NCBI GenBank assembly: GCA_016711875.1
Contig: JADJSD010000003.1
Span: 434,001 to 498,000, forward strand
Direction: 5' to 3'
DNA from: Betaproteobacteria bacterium
GTDB lineage: Bacteria; Pseudomonadota; Gammaproteobacteria; Burkholderiales; Usitatibacteraceae
Length of the DNA stretch: 64,000 bases
Shown: in pieces, positions 31,476-40,621 of the stretch
Layout of the letters: every line of letters starts with the position of its first letter
Numbering within the stretch: the stretch's first letter is position 1
Notes under the pieces: generated by a model
What the model saw: only the letters and a program-made list of their open reading frames with translations
Database searches by the model: none
What the model was told of the DNA's origin: nothing
Made by a program: the position numbers and the translations under genes

Positions 31476-34018
31476 ACGTCGCCCTCGCCGCGACCCTCCT
31501 CAGCGGGTCGCTCGCCGGCAACCGCTGGCGCTCGGGCCTCGCCGTCGCCTGCATCGCCCTCGGGGTCGCGCTCGCCGGCGCCGTGCACACGCTGCACGCC
31601 TCGGCCCTGGACGAGATCGATCGCGCCGCGCGCACGCTCGGCGGCGAGGCCGACCTGCAGGCGCGCGGCCCGCGCAACGGGTTCGACGACGCGGCGTTCG
31701 TCGCGGTGGCGAAGCTACCCGAAGTGGCCGCGGCGAGCCCCGTGGTGGAACTGGACGTGGTCGCCGTGCCGCCGGGCTCGGGCGGCGGGCGGCAGTCCGC
31801 GGAAGGCAGGGCCACGGTGAAACTGCTGGGTATCGACCCGTTCCGCGCCGCGCGCCTGCAGCCCGGCTTCCTCACGGAGGCTTCGGGAGAGCGCGCCGAA
31901 GGGTCGCCCTCTTACCTCGATACCGACATCGCCTTCCTCACGCCGGCGGCGGCGAAACGCCTGGGCGTCGGCGTGAACGGCTCGTTCGCGCTGCGGGGCC
32001 CGCGGGGCGAGGTAAAGCTGCGCGTCGGCGGGCTCCTCCCCGCGCTCGAAGGCGGAGGGCCGGTCGTCGTGGTGGATATCGCGCACGCGCAGCAGGCTTT
32101 CGACCGCCTCGGCCTCATCCATCGCATCGACGTGCGCCTCGCCGCCGGGGTTCCCCGCGATCGGGCCCTCGCTGCCATCCAGGCCGCGCTGCCGCCGGGC
32201 GTGCGGCTCGAACGCCCCGACGACGGCGCGAGCCGCACCGCCGGGCTCACGCGCGCCTACCGCGTGAACCTCACGGCCCTCGCGCTCATGGCGCTCTTCA
32301 CGGGCGGATTCCTCGTGTTCTCGACGCTCGCGCTCGCCGCGGCGCGGCGGCGGCAGGAATTCGCGCTGCTTCGCGCGCTCGGGCTGACGGCCGGCGGGCT
32401 TCGGGGATTCCTCGCCCTCGAAGGCGCCTTGCTCGGCCTCGCCGGCGCCGCCGCCGGCACGTTGCTCGGCCTCGCCGCGAGCCTCGCGATGCTCGAGCGC
32501 TTCGGCCCCGACCTCGGTGCGGGATTCTTCTCGGGCTCGGCGGGCACGTTCTCGCCGGATCTCCTCGCGCTCGCCGCGGTGGGATTTGCCGGCATCGCGA
32601 CCGCCGCCACGGCCGCGTTCGCGGTCACGCGCGCCTTCGATCGCCTCGACGTGGCGCAGGCCCTCAAGGACCGGCACCTCGACCTTCCCGCCGCGCCGGG
32701 CGGGTGGGCCGCGCCCGCCGCCGCGGCCGCGCTCGCGAGCCTTGCCGCCTTCGTCCCTGCGGCCGGCGAAATTCCCGTGGGCGGATACCTCGCCATCGTG
32801 CTCGCCCTGGGCGCGGCGGTGCTTGCGGTGGTGCCGGCCACGCGCGTGCTCCTCTCCCGGGCCCGGGCCGAGGAAAGCCCCCTGCTCGTCCTGGCGACCG
32901 CGCAGGTGCGCAGCCTCCCGGGCCACCTCGCGGCGATGGTCTCGGGCATCGTCGTGAGCGTCGCGCTCACCTCGGCGATGGCCATCATGGTGTTCTCCTT
33001 CCGCGTGTCGCTGGACGGCTGGCTGTACGGCGTCCTGGGCGCCGACTTCTTCGCGCGGGCCTCGCCGAACGGGGACGCCGTGGTCTTCGACGAGCCCCTG
33101 CAGTCCCGCCTCGCGCAGGTGCCCGGTGCGGAGCGCATCGATCCCATCCGCTACGACCGCCTCAACCTCGCCGGCCACTCGCACCCGCTCACGGTGATGG
33201 CGCGCCCGGTGACGGAAAAGCTCCTCGCCGGATTCCAGGTCGACCCGCCTGCCATCCCCCCGAAAGGCGAGGCGATGAACGCCTGGATGTCGGAGGCGGC
33301 CGCGGACCTCTTCGGCTGGAAGGCCGGCGACGAAATCCAGTTGCCCTTCGCCGGCAGGCCGGCGCGCCTGCGGATCGCGGGCACGTACCGCGACTACGCG
33401 CGAACCTGGGGTGCGATCCTCGTGGACCTCGAGGACTGGCGGCGCCACACAGGCGACCGGCTCGCCAACGACGTCGCGATCGTCGCGGACCGCTCGGCCG
33501 ACGCGAAGGCGCTGGCGAAGGCCCTCGCCCGCATCGTCGAGAAGGTGCCCGGCGCGGAACTGCACGACGCGGCCTACAGCCACAACCGTGCGCTCGAGAT
33601 CTTCGACCGCACGTTCGCGGCGACCTACGCGCTCGAGGCCGCCGCGGTGCTGATCGCGCTGGCCGGCGTCACCTCCAGCTTCGCCGCGCTCGCGTGGTCG
33701 CGCCGTCGCGAGTTCGGCGTGCTGCGCCATCTCGGCCTCACGCGGCGCGAAGTGCTGCGGCTCCTCGCCTTCGAAGGCGCTGCGGCCGGCGGTGTCGGCG
33801 TCGCGCTGGGGCTGGCGGCGGGCGCCGCGGTGAGCGTGGTGCTCGTGCGCGTGGTGAACCGGCAGTCCTTCCATTGGGGCATGGAGATCCACTGGCCCTG
33901 GCTGGCGCTCCTCGCCCTTGCCGGCGCGGTCGTGCTGCTCTGCGCCCTCGGCGCCGCGGCGGCCGGACGCGCGGCGGTGGCCCGCGAGGCCGTCGATGCG
34001 GTGAAGGACGATGCTTAG
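31472..34018 (+). CDS. FtsX-family ABC transporter permease
   Basis: 848 aa: a fused permease with two FtsX modules. An N-terminal helix (about 15-35) and a large periplasmic MacB-like domain (about 40-245) are followed by helices near 265, 320 and 360; the second half repeats the layout, with the last helices near 715, 770 and 820. It moves substrate or extracts lipoprotein/lipid using the mechanotransmission mechanism of this class. Substrate unknown. Start codon overlaps the ATPase stop. Confidence 0.9.
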   Translation: MNVALAATLLSGSLAGNRWRSGLAVACIALGVALAGAVHTLHASALDEIDRAARTLGGEADLQARGPRNGFDDAAFVAVAKLPEVAAASPVVELDVVAVPPGSGGGRQSAEGRATVKLLGIDPFRAARLQPGFLTEASGERAEGSPSYLDTDIAFLTPAAAKRLGVGVNGSFALRGPRGEVKLRVGGLLPALEGGGPVVVVDIAHAQQAFDRLGLIHRIDVRLAAGVPRDRALAAIQAALPPGVRLERPDDGASRTAGLTRAYRVNLTALALMALFTGGFLVFSTLALAAARRRQEFALLRALGLTAGGLRGFLALEGALLGLAGAAAGTLLGLAASLAMLERFGPDLGAGFFSGSAGTFSPDLLALAAVGFAGIATAATAAFAVTRAFDRLDVAQALKDRHLDLPAAPGGWAAPAAAAALASLAAFVPAAGEIPVGGYLAIVLALGAAVLAVVPATRVLLSRARAEESPLLVLATAQVRSLPGHLAAMVSGIVVSVALTSAMAIMVFSFRVSLDGWLYGVLGADFFARASPNGDAVVFDEPLQSRLAQVPGAERIDPIRYDRLNLAGHSHPLTVMARPVTEKLLAGFQVDPPAIPPKGEAMNAWMSEAAADLFGWKAGDEIQLPFAGRPARLRIAGTYRDYARTWGAILVDLEDWRRHTGDRLANDVAIVADRSADAKALAKALARIVEKVPGAELHDAAYSHNRALEIFDRTFAATYALEAAAVLIALAGVTSSFAALAWSRRREFGVLRHLGLTRREVLRLLAFEGAAAGGVGVALGLAAGAAVSVVLVRVVNRQSFHWGMEIHWPWLALLALAGAVVLLCALGAAAAGRAAVAREAVDAVKDDA

Positions 34019-35072
34019 GCTCGCGATCTTCCTCGCCGCCTGCGCCGCGGTGCTGTCCGCCCACGCGCGCGAAGGCTACGCGCCGGTCGTTCCGGGCGCG
34101 CGGCTCGCCTTCCCGGCGGACCGCGGCAGCCACCCGAAGCACCGCATCGAGTGGTGGTACGTCACCGGCCATCTCGAATCGGCGCGTGGCCCCCTGGGCT
34201 TCCAGGTGACGTTCTTCCGCCTGCGCAACAAGGAGGCCGAGGCGAACCCGAGCCGTTTCGCGCCCACGCAGCTCCTCTTCGCGCATGCCGCCCTCGCGGA
34301 GCCGGCGCACGGCCAGCTGCGCCACGACCAGCGCATCGCCCGCGCCCTGCCGGGCCTCGCCGAGGCGCGCGAAGGCGAGACGAACGTCTTCATCGACGAC
34401 TGGTCCCTCCGGCGCGAACCGGACCGCTACGTCGCGCGCATCCCGGGACAAGGCTTCACGCTCGACCTCGCGCTCGCGCCCTCGCAGCCCGTCCTCCTGC
34501 AGGGCGAGGGCGGCTACAGCCGCAAGGGCCCGAACCCCGCGCAGGCGAGCTACTACTACAGCGAACCGAATCTCGCGGCGACGGGCTCCGTGACGGTCGG
34601 CGGCGAGCGCCTTGCCGTGCGCGGCCACGCCTGGCTCGACCACGAGTGGTCGAGCGAGATCCTCGCGGGCGAGGCCGTGGGCTGGGACTGGGCCGGCATC
34701 AATCTCGACGGGGGCGGCGCGCTCATGGCGTTTCGCCTGCGCGACAAGGCGGGCGCCACGGTCTGGGCGGGCGGCACGAAGCGCGAGGCCGACGGCCGCA
34801 CGCGCACCTTCCGCGAGAACGAAGTCGCCTGGGCGCCGCTGCGCTCGTGGAAATCCCCGCGCACCGGCGTCACCTATCCCGTCGGCATGCGCTTCACGGC
34901 CGCTGGCGAGGCGTGGACGCTCGAGCCGCTGCTCGACGACCAGGAACTCGACTCGCGCGCTTCCACCGGCACGCTCTACTGGGAGGGCGCCGTTCGGGCG
35001 AGCGGGCCGGGCGGTGCGAAGGGATCGGGCTACCTCGAGCTCACCGGCTATGGCCGCGCCCTCGCCTTCTAA
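34011..35072 (+). CDS. CrtC/AttH-type lipocalin-like secreted protein
   Basis: 353 aa with a signal peptide (about 1-19). Carries the double lipocalin-like fold of the CrtC/AttH family, with the hallmark I-E-W-W-Y-V-T-G-H-L and later W-L-D-H-E-W-S-S and G-W-D-W-A-G-I-N-L. Family members include carotenoid 1,2-hydratases, but this context (ABC ATPase plus FtsX permease) matches the AttH branch of unknown substrate. It overlaps the permease gene by 8 bp and the acyltransferase start by 23 bp, so it is part of the same operon. Confidence 0.87.
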   Translation: MLRLAIFLAACAAVLSAHAREGYAPVVPGARLAFPADRGSHPKHRIEWWYVTGHLESARGPLGFQVTFFRLRNKEAEANPSRFAPTQLLFAHAALAEPAHGQLRHDQRIARALPGLAEAREGETNVFIDDWSLRREPDRYVARIPGQGFTLDLALAPSQPVLLQGEGGYSRKGPNPAQASYYYSEPNLAATGSVTVGGERLAVRGHAWLDHEWSSEILAGEAVGWDWAGINLDGGGALMAFRLRDKAGATVWAGGTKREADGRTRTFRENEVAWAPLRSWKSPRTGVTYPVGMRFTAAGEAWTLEPLLDDQELDSRASTGTLYWEGAVRASGPGGAKGSGYLELTGYGRALAF

Positions 35073-36255
35073 CTCCGGGGGCGTGCGCGCCGAGATCGGC
35101 GACATCCGCGCGATCGAGGGGCTGCGCGGCCTCGCCGTGCTCTGGGTCGTGGCCTTCCATTTCCTGGTGCTGCGCGAAGGGAAGTTCGACGACGCCTTCG
35201 TGGCCCTCGTGAACGGCTTCGCGCCCGTGCACGCCCTGGTGAGGAACGGCTACCTGGGCGTCGACCTCTTCTTCCTCATCACCGGGTTCCTGCTCACGCT
35301 GCCGTGGTTCAAGCACGCGCGGGACGGCCGACCCGCACCCTCGGCGCGCGAGTTCTACGTCCGGCGCATCCGCCGCATCGTGCCCGCGTACTACGTGCAG
35401 CTCGCGTTCCTCGCGGCGGTGTGCCTGCCGGTGCTCATCAGCTGGCGGTTCGTGAAGGCGGAGCTGCTCTTCGTCCTGGCGAACCTCGCGGCCCACGCCA
35501 CCTTCCTGCACTACGCGACGCCCCTCACGAGCGCGTCCTTCTCGATCAACGGGGCGCTGTGGACGCTCGCCATCGAGTTCCAGTACTACCTGCTGCTGCC
35601 CCTCCTCGCCCCGCTCTTCGTGCGCCGCCCCCTCGCGGCCGCGCTCGCGTTCGTCGCGATCGCCATCGCCTGGCGCTGGGCCGCCGCCCATTCCTTCGGC
35701 TCGTGGGTCGAGGCCTACCGGGCGATGTCCGCGCGCTGGCAGGTGCCGGATTCAGCGCTGCGCTCGCTCATCGCCACGCAACTGCCGGGCTACCTCGCGC
35801 ACTTCGCGGCCGGCATCCTGTGCGGCCGGGCGTGGCTCCGGGCGGCGGGACGCCCCGCCAGCCGTTCGCACGATGCGGTGATGGCCCTGATCTCGCTCGC
35901 CTGCGCGACCGGCCTGTGGGCGGTGCTGCGGTTCGGCCTCGCCCCGCTCGGGGAGCTGTCGTGGCTCGCGCATCCGATCCTCCTGGCCGGCGCCATCGCC
36001 GCCGCCGTTTCGGCGCGGCCGGCCTGGAGCGATGCGCTGCTCGCGCCCGCGCCGCTCGCCTGGGTGGGCCGCGTGAGCTACTCGACCTACCTCTACCACA
36101 TGCCCTTGCTGCTGCTCATGGGCAAGCTCCTGCCCGGCTTCGGGGGGTGGCTCGCCCTGCCCGCCTACCTCGCGGCGTTGATGACGCTCTCCGGGCTCTC
36201 GTACCGGTTCGTCGAACGGCCCTTCCTCGCCCGGCGCCGCGCCGAATCCCCGTAG
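35050..36255 (+). CDS. Acyltransferase 3 family membrane protein
   Basis: 401 aa with about ten hydrophobic helices. N-terminal motif I-R-A-I-E-G-L-R-G-L-A-V-L-W-V-V-A-F-H contains the conserved His; Y-L-G-V-D-L-F-F-L-I-T-G-F and N-G-A-L-W-T-L-A-I-E-F-Q-Y-Y are also typical (OafA/NodX class). Transfers acyl groups to extracytoplasmic glycans or peptides; acceptor unknown. The ATG used overlaps the upstream gene; a GTG at 35083 in frame is the alternative. Confidence 0.88.
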   Translation: MAAPSPSNSGGVRAEIGDIRAIEGLRGLAVLWVVAFHFLVLREGKFDDAFVALVNGFAPVHALVRNGYLGVDLFFLITGFLLTLPWFKHARDGRPAPSAREFYVRRIRRIVPAYYVQLAFLAAVCLPVLISWRFVKAELLFVLANLAAHATFLHYATPLTSASFSINGALWTLAIEFQYYLLLPLLAPLFVRRPLAAALAFVAIAIAWRWAAAHSFGSWVEAYRAMSARWQVPDSALRSLIATQLPGYLAHFAAGILCGRAWLRAAGRPASRSHDAVMALISLACATGLWAVLRFGLAPLGELSWLAHPILLAGAIAAAVSARPAWSDALLAPAPLAWVGRVSYSTYLYHMPLLLLMGKLLPGFGGWLALPAYLAALMTLSGLSYRFVERPFLARRRAESP

Positions 36256-36285
36256 AATCGCGGCATCGCCACCGCAACGGTTCCC

Positions 36286-36663
36286 ATGGGCTTCCTCCGG
36301 GCGCTCGCCGCCTTCGTCACCTGCCTCGCCGCGCCGCTCGCCCTGGTCGTCGTCCCCGGGATCTTCTCGCCGGAATTCCTCGGCGAACTGCGGGTGGAGA
36401 TCCTGAACGGCTGGTTCGCGATCGCGTTCCCGCACCCGTGGTTCCACGACGAGGACGGCGATCGCATCCTCTCGAACGCCGGGGCCCTGGTGATCGCGGT
36501 CGCCCAGTGGCTCACCGTCGGCACGGCGTTCGCGGTCCTGGCCCGGGGCCAGCCGGCGAGGCACCTCTTCTGGCTGGCGCCTCTCGTCATCGTCGGTATC
36601 GGCCTCACCGTCGCCGGCATCGCCCTGTGGCTTCCCATCGAAGTGCGTCCCCTGGTGTCCTGA
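36286..36663 (+). CDS. Small membrane protein of unknown function
   Basis: 125 aa with three hydrophobic segments (about 5-27, 64-85 and 93-117). Between the first two is an amphipathic stretch with A-F-P-H-P-W-F-H-D-E-D-G-D. I do not recognise the family. It lies between the acyltransferase and the exported methyltransferase on the same strand, 2 bp before the latter, and is probably co-transcribed. Confidence 0.65.
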   Translation: MGFLRALAAFVTCLAAPLALVVVPGIFSPEFLGELRVEILNGWFAIAFPHPWFHDEDGDRILSNAGALVIAVAQWLTVGTAFAVLARGQPARHLFWLAPLVIVGIGLTVAGIALWLPIEVRPLVS

Positions 36664-36665
36664 CC

Positions 36666-37472
36666 ATGAAGCGAAGCTCCGCCCTTTTCGCCGCCTGTGC
36701 CCTCTGTGCGACCGTCGCCCGGGCCACGGAGGAAGTCCCCTTCATCACCACGCCCGACGAAGTGACCGTCACCATGCTGCGCATGGCGGCCGTGACCCCG
36801 CGGGATTTCGTGATCGACCTGGGCTCGGGCGACGGGCGCATCGTCATCACCGCGGCCCGGCGCTACGGCGCGCGCGGCCTGGGCGTCGAGATCGTCCCGG
36901 ACCTCGTCGAGAAGAGCCGCGAGAACGCGAAGCGCGCGGGCGTGGCCGATCGCGCCCTCTTCCGCGAGCAGGACCTCTTCAAGACCGACCTCACGGCGGC
37001 TTCCGTCATCACGATGTACCTGCTGCCGGAAGTGAACCTGCAGCTTCGCCCCGCTCTCCTCGCGCTGCGGCCGGGCACGCGCATCGTCTCCCACGACTGG
37101 GACATGGGCGACTGGAAGCCGGACAGGACGGAGACGATCGACGTGCCCGACAAGCCCATCGGCCTGGAGAAGAAGAGCCGCGTGCACCTGTGGACCGTGC
37201 CGGCGAAGGTCGACGGCCTGTGGTGCGGCCCGAAGTCGAAGCGCGGCGAGCTCGCGATCCGGCAATCCTTCCAGAACGCCGCCGCCCGGCTGGGCGAAGT
37301 CGAATTCCCGCTCGTCATCGCGGCCACGCGCCTGAAGTCCACCGAGGGCAAGGACCGCATCGCGCTCGAGCTGGCCGACGGCCGCCTGCGCGTCATCGCC
37401 GCCGCCGGGCGCCTCGCGCCCTGGAACGGCGCGCGCTTCTCGCGCGCGAAGGGCGGCGCGTGCCCGGCATGA
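36666..37472 (+). CDS. Class I SAM-dependent methyltransferase with signal peptide
   Basis: 268 aa. The first 21 residues look like a cleavable signal peptide (K-R-S then a hydrophobic A/L/C stretch, A-R-A). The methyltransferase core follows, with motif I D-L-G-S-G-D-G-R-I-V-I and the acidic G-V-E-I-V-P motif II. The predicted export is odd because S-adenosylmethionine is cytoplasmic; the N-terminus may instead act as a membrane anchor. The substrate is unknown. Overlaps the next methyltransferase gene by 4 bp. Confidence 0.78.
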   Translation: MKRSSALFAACALCATVARATEEVPFITTPDEVTVTMLRMAAVTPRDFVIDLGSGDGRIVITAARRYGARGLGVEIVPDLVEKSRENAKRAGVADRALFREQDLFKTDLTAASVITMYLLPEVNLQLRPALLALRPGTRIVSHDWDMGDWKPDRTETIDVPDKPIGLEKKSRVHLWTVPAKVDGLWCGPKSKRGELAIRQSFQNAAARLGEVEFPLVIAATRLKSTEGKDRIALELADGRLRVIAAAGRLAPWNGARFSRAKGGACPA

Positions 37473-38257
37473 GCACGACGCCCCTTCCCCCGCTGCCGCC
37501 GATCGATCCGGTCAAGCGCTACAACCTCAAGTCGCCGGTGTCGTGGGGCATCCGCGACCCCGAGCGATTCCGGCAGCTGATGGACGAGGCGGCCTCGCTC
37601 GTCGTCGGCGGCTACTACCTCGGCGACAATCTCTTCACCTGGACGCGCAATCTCTCCCTCCTGGAGGACGACGCGTTCCGCCACGCTTGGCAGGCGAACC
37701 TCCTGGGGCCCGCGGACGAGGCCATCGCCTGGCGTCGCTACGTCCTGTGCACGGCCGCCTGCCACGCGGTGCACCTGGAAGGGGATTTCGTCGAGTGCGG
37801 CACGCTGGGCGGCACGGGCGTGAAGACGGTCATCGACTACTTCGGGCGCGAGAAATTCGCCAAGACCTTCTGGGCCTACGACACCTTCGACAGCAATCCG
37901 ACCGAGGTTCCGCAGTTCCCGGGGCAGGAGGCGGGGCTCTTCGAGCGCGTGCAGGCGCGATTCGCGGGCTACGGGCAGGTGAACCTGGTGAAGGGCCTGC
38001 TGCCGGCGAGCCTCGAGAGCCGATCGCCCGGGCGCATCGCGTACCTGCACATCGACCTCAACGACGCCGCCTACGAGATCGCGGTGCTCGACGTCCTCTT
38101 CGAGCGCATGGTTCCCGGCGGGCTCCTCATCCTCGACGACTACGAGTGGGCCGGCGGCTACCGCGGCCAGAAGATGGCCGAGGACCCGTGGTTCTCCGCG
38201 CGCAACTACCGGGTGATGCCGTTGCCGACGGGCCAGGGACTGGTGATCAAGCGATGA
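37469..38257 (+). CDS. TylF-like O-methyltransferase
   Basis: 262 aa. Resembles macrocin O-methyltransferases: F-V-E-C-G-T-L-G-G-T-G-V-K (motif I), W-A-Y-D-T-F-D, H-I-D-L-N-D-A-A-Y-E and the metal-binding L-I-L-D-D-Y-E-W. Family members methylate sugars of antibiotics or surface glycans using Mg2+. The acyltransferase three genes upstream suggests a shared role in modifying a surface molecule, which is inference only. Confidence 0.82.
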   Translation: MSTTPLPPLPPIDPVKRYNLKSPVSWGIRDPERFRQLMDEAASLVVGGYYLGDNLFTWTRNLSLLEDDAFRHAWQANLLGPADEAIAWRRYVLCTAACHAVHLEGDFVECGTLGGTGVKTVIDYFGREKFAKTFWAYDTFDSNPTEVPQFPGQEAGLFERVQARFAGYGQVNLVKGLLPASLESRSPGRIAYLHIDLNDAAYEIAVLDVLFERMVPGGLLILDDYEWAGGYRGQKMAEDPWFSARNYRVMPLPTGQGLVIKR

Positions 38258-38841
38258 ATGCGAAAGAGAGCGCCACCGACAAGCGCTGCCCCTGGTGCCT
38301 GGGCAGCCCGGCTTACATCGAGTATCACGACCGCGAATGGGGCGTGCCCGTGCACGACGACCGCGTCCTCTTCGAATTCCTCGTGCTCGAGGGCGCGCAG
38401 GCGGGCCTTTCGTGGTCGACCATCCTCGCGAAGCGCGAGAACTACCGGCGCCTGTTCGCGCGGTTCGATCCGGCGAAGGTGGCGCGCTTCACGCCGGCGA
38501 AGGTGGAAAAGCTCCTCCTCGACCCGGGCATCGTGAGGAACCGGCTGAAGGTCGTGGGCACCGTGCGCAACGCGAAGGCCTTCCTCGCCGTGCAGAAGGA
38601 ATTCGGCACCTTCGACGCCTACGCCTGGGCTTTCGTCGGCGGCAAACCGATCGTGAACGCGCGCCGGTCGATGAAGGATGTCCCCGCCTCCACGCCCGAA
38701 TCCGACGCGTTCTCGAAGGACCTCAAGAAACGCGGCTTCACCTTCGTCGGCTCCACGATCCTCTACGCCTTCATGCAGGCGACCGGCATGGTCGACGACC
38801 ACCTCCTCGACTGCCCCTTCCACTCCCGCCGCCGCCGCTGA
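38254..38841 (+). CDS. tag: DNA-3-methyladenine glycosylase I
   Basis: 195 aa. Removes 3-methyladenine from alkylated DNA. N-terminal C-P-W-C-L-G-S-P-A-Y-I-E-Y-H-D-R-E-W-G carries zinc-site residues; L-E-G-A-Q-A-G-L-S-W contains the catalytic Glu; H-L-L-D-C-P-F-H near the C-terminus completes the zinc site. It overlaps the preceding gene by 4 bp. The composite palindrome begins about 45 bp after its stop. Confidence 0.95.
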   Translation: MNAKESATDKRCPWCLGSPAYIEYHDREWGVPVHDDRVLFEFLVLEGAQAGLSWSTILAKRENYRRLFARFDPAKVARFTPAKVEKLLLDPGIVRNRLKVVGTVRNAKAFLAVQKEFGTFDAYAWAFVGGKPIVNARRSMKDVPASTPESDAFSKDLKKRGFTFVGSTILYAFMQATGMVDDHLLDCPFHSRRRR

Positions 38842-38887
38842 GGCGGCATCCGGAAGAGCGAACCGCGCGCGGCGTCGGCAGCGAACC

Positions 38888-39288
38888 GCGTGCGGCGTTG
38901 TCCACGCGCCAGCGGGGACTTCCAGCCGCTACCCCTTTTTGCAATGGGACACGAGGGTGTGGGTCGCGCTGTCAACGTGCCTGCTGCGGGCACGAAGCCC
39001 ACGTCGACAGCAGGCACGTTGACACCGCCAAGCCACGCGACGGAGCGGCGACGCCCCCGAAGCTGCGATAGACCGGGGGTATGGGACGCGTTCTTTTCGA
39101 TTCGGGGCCGACTTACGGTGAGCGTGAAGGCCCCGCGTGGCCCTATGTCGACGATGACTCACGCAGTCGACGGCCTCGGCAAGTTCATTCGGCCCCGAAT
39201 CGAAAAAACGCGTCCCATACCCGCGGTCCCATTGCAAAAGGGGAAGCGGCTCGAAGTCCCACGCTGACGCGTGGACAACGCCGCACGC
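38888..39288. repeat. Composite palindromic intergenic element, copy 1
   Basis: About 400 bp of nested inverted repeats filling the convergent gap between tag and the MFS gene. The outer arms (38888-38950 and 39226-39288, about 63 nt each) are near-perfect inverted copies and contain GCAATGGGAC. Inside are a central hairpin with perfect 16-nt arms (38971-38986 and 39008-39023) and a long hairpin at 39078-39222. The same modules recur at 63001-63550. The window has no transposase next to either copy. Small reading frames here are by-products of the palindromes. Confidence 0.85.
39078..39222. repeat. Long-arm hairpin module of copy 1
   Basis: Arms at 39078-39111 and 39189-39222 (34 nt, one mismatch) begin GGGTATGGGACGCGTT and end with GGGGCCGA. 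The 77-nt loop contains CCCTATGTCGACG and a GTCGAC inverted pair. The arms and loop motif match the modules at 63061-63190 and 63355-63494. Confidence 0.85.
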
Positions 39289-39327
39289 GATTCGCTGTTC
39301 GTTGTTCGCGGGTGCCGGCTGCCGCCG

Positions 39328-40545
39328 TTACTGGCGCGACTTGGTGCCGACGGTGAGGGCCGTCGCGATGGCGAGGCACTGGAGCGCCGCGACGCCCCAG
39401 AGGACGTGGGTGTACTTGCCGGCGTCCATGAGCGGCCCGAAGACGATGGGCGCGACGGCGAGCCCGGTATCGATCCCCGAGTAGACGAACCCGTAGATGC
39501 GGCCGAACGCCGCCTGCCCGAACGTGGACGTGGCGGCCCGCCGCACCAGCATGTCCCGCGACGGCCCCGAGAATCCCGCCCCGAATCCCATCGTGGCCAT
39601 GAGCGGCACGACCATCCACGCCGGAAAGACTGCCAGCGCCAGGGCGACGGCGCACGCGGCAGCCACCGTGAGCGAGATCGCCACCTTCACGTCCTGCCGG
39701 TCGCCCTGCGTGGCGAAGAAGCCCCCCGTCGCCGTGCCCGCCGCGGCACCGAGCAGGTAGGCGGTGAGGGCCGAGGCCGCCAGGGTGATCGAGATGCCGT
39801 AGGCGCGTTCGAAGATCGGCGGCGCGAAGTTCTGCAGGCCGCCGAACGCCATCACCGTGAGGAAGAAGAACAGGAAGCACATCCAGACGAGGGGCTTGCC
39901 GAGGAAGGCGAAGGCGCCGCCGGCATGCCGCTTCGTGTCGGCGACGGCGAGCGGCGCATCGGCGAGGCGCGACCGGTTGAAGATGAGGAACGCCAGCGCG
40001 CAGAACCCCACGACGCTCGCCGCGATGCCCGAGGCCCGCCAACCGAACGCTTCCGCCATCCCGATCATGAGCACCGGCGCCGCGGCCCAGCCGAGGTTGC
40101 CCGACAGCCCGTGCACCGAGAAGGCATGGCCCAGCCGCGACGTGGACACGCGCCGGTTGAGGATCGTGAAATCGGCCGGGTGGAAGACGCTGTTGCCCAC
40201 GCCCGCCACGACCGCCGCGGCGACGAGCATCGCGAAGCTGTCCGCGCTCGCGAGCACGAGGCCCGAGAGCGACAGCAGCACGATGCCGCCGCAGAGCACG
40301 CGCAGGGCCCCGAACCGGTCCACCACGAAACCCGCCATCGCCTGCCCCGCGCCCGAGACCACGAAGAACGCCGACATCGTGAGGCCCACCTGCGTGAAGC
40401 TCAGGCCGAAATCCTTCATGAGCCACGGGAAAAGGGGCGGCAGCATGAAATGGAAGAAGTGCGAGGTGCCGTGCGCGAAGCCCACGAGCGAGATGACGGT
40501 GGCGTCTTCCCGGAGGGTCGTGTTGGCGGGTGCGACGGCGGACAT
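39328..40545 (-). CDS. Major facilitator superfamily transporter
   Basis: 405 aa with twelve predicted transmembrane helices in two halves. The loop 2-3 signature is G-F-V-V-D-R-F-G-A-L-R. N-terminal H-F-F-H-F-M-L-P-P-L-F-P-W-L resembles the fosmidomycin-resistance / NNP-like branch of drug and metabolite exporters, but the substrate cannot be set. The ATG is placed before the first helix region; the frame is open further upstream without conserved residues. It is divergent from the V-type ATPase operon. Confidence 0.88.
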   Translation of the reverse strand: MSAVAPANTTLREDATVISLVGFAHGTSHFFHFMLPPLFPWLMKDFGLSFTQVGLTMSAFFVVSGAGQAMAGFVVDRFGALRVLCGGIVLLSLSGLVLASADSFAMLVAAAVVAGVGNSVFHPADFTILNRRVSTSRLGHAFSVHGLSGNLGWAAAPVLMIGMAEAFGWRASGIAASVVGFCALAFLIFNRSRLADAPLAVADTKRHAGGAFAFLGKPLVWMCFLFFFLTVMAFGGLQNFAPPIFERAYGISITLAASALTAYLLGAAAGTATGGFFATQGDRQDVKVAISLTVAAACAVALALAVFPAWMVVPLMATMGFGAGFSGPSRDMLVRRAATSTFGQAAFGRIYGFVYSGIDTGLAVAPIVFGPLMDAGKYTHVLWGVAALQCLAIATALTVGTKSRQ

Positions 40546-40621
40546 GGGTGGCGTTTCGCTCGAAGGGGGGCGGACCCGGCGAATTCTACAGGCCCACCTC
40601 TTCCGCCCCCGGTGCGGTCGG

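Noticed and set aside
38893..39356. Small frames inside composite palindrome 1 (for example G-R-V-L-F-D-S-G-P-T on plus)
   Set aside because: The same peptide-like strings appear on both strands and in copy 2 because the DNA is palindromic; none has a ribosome-binding site or a family.
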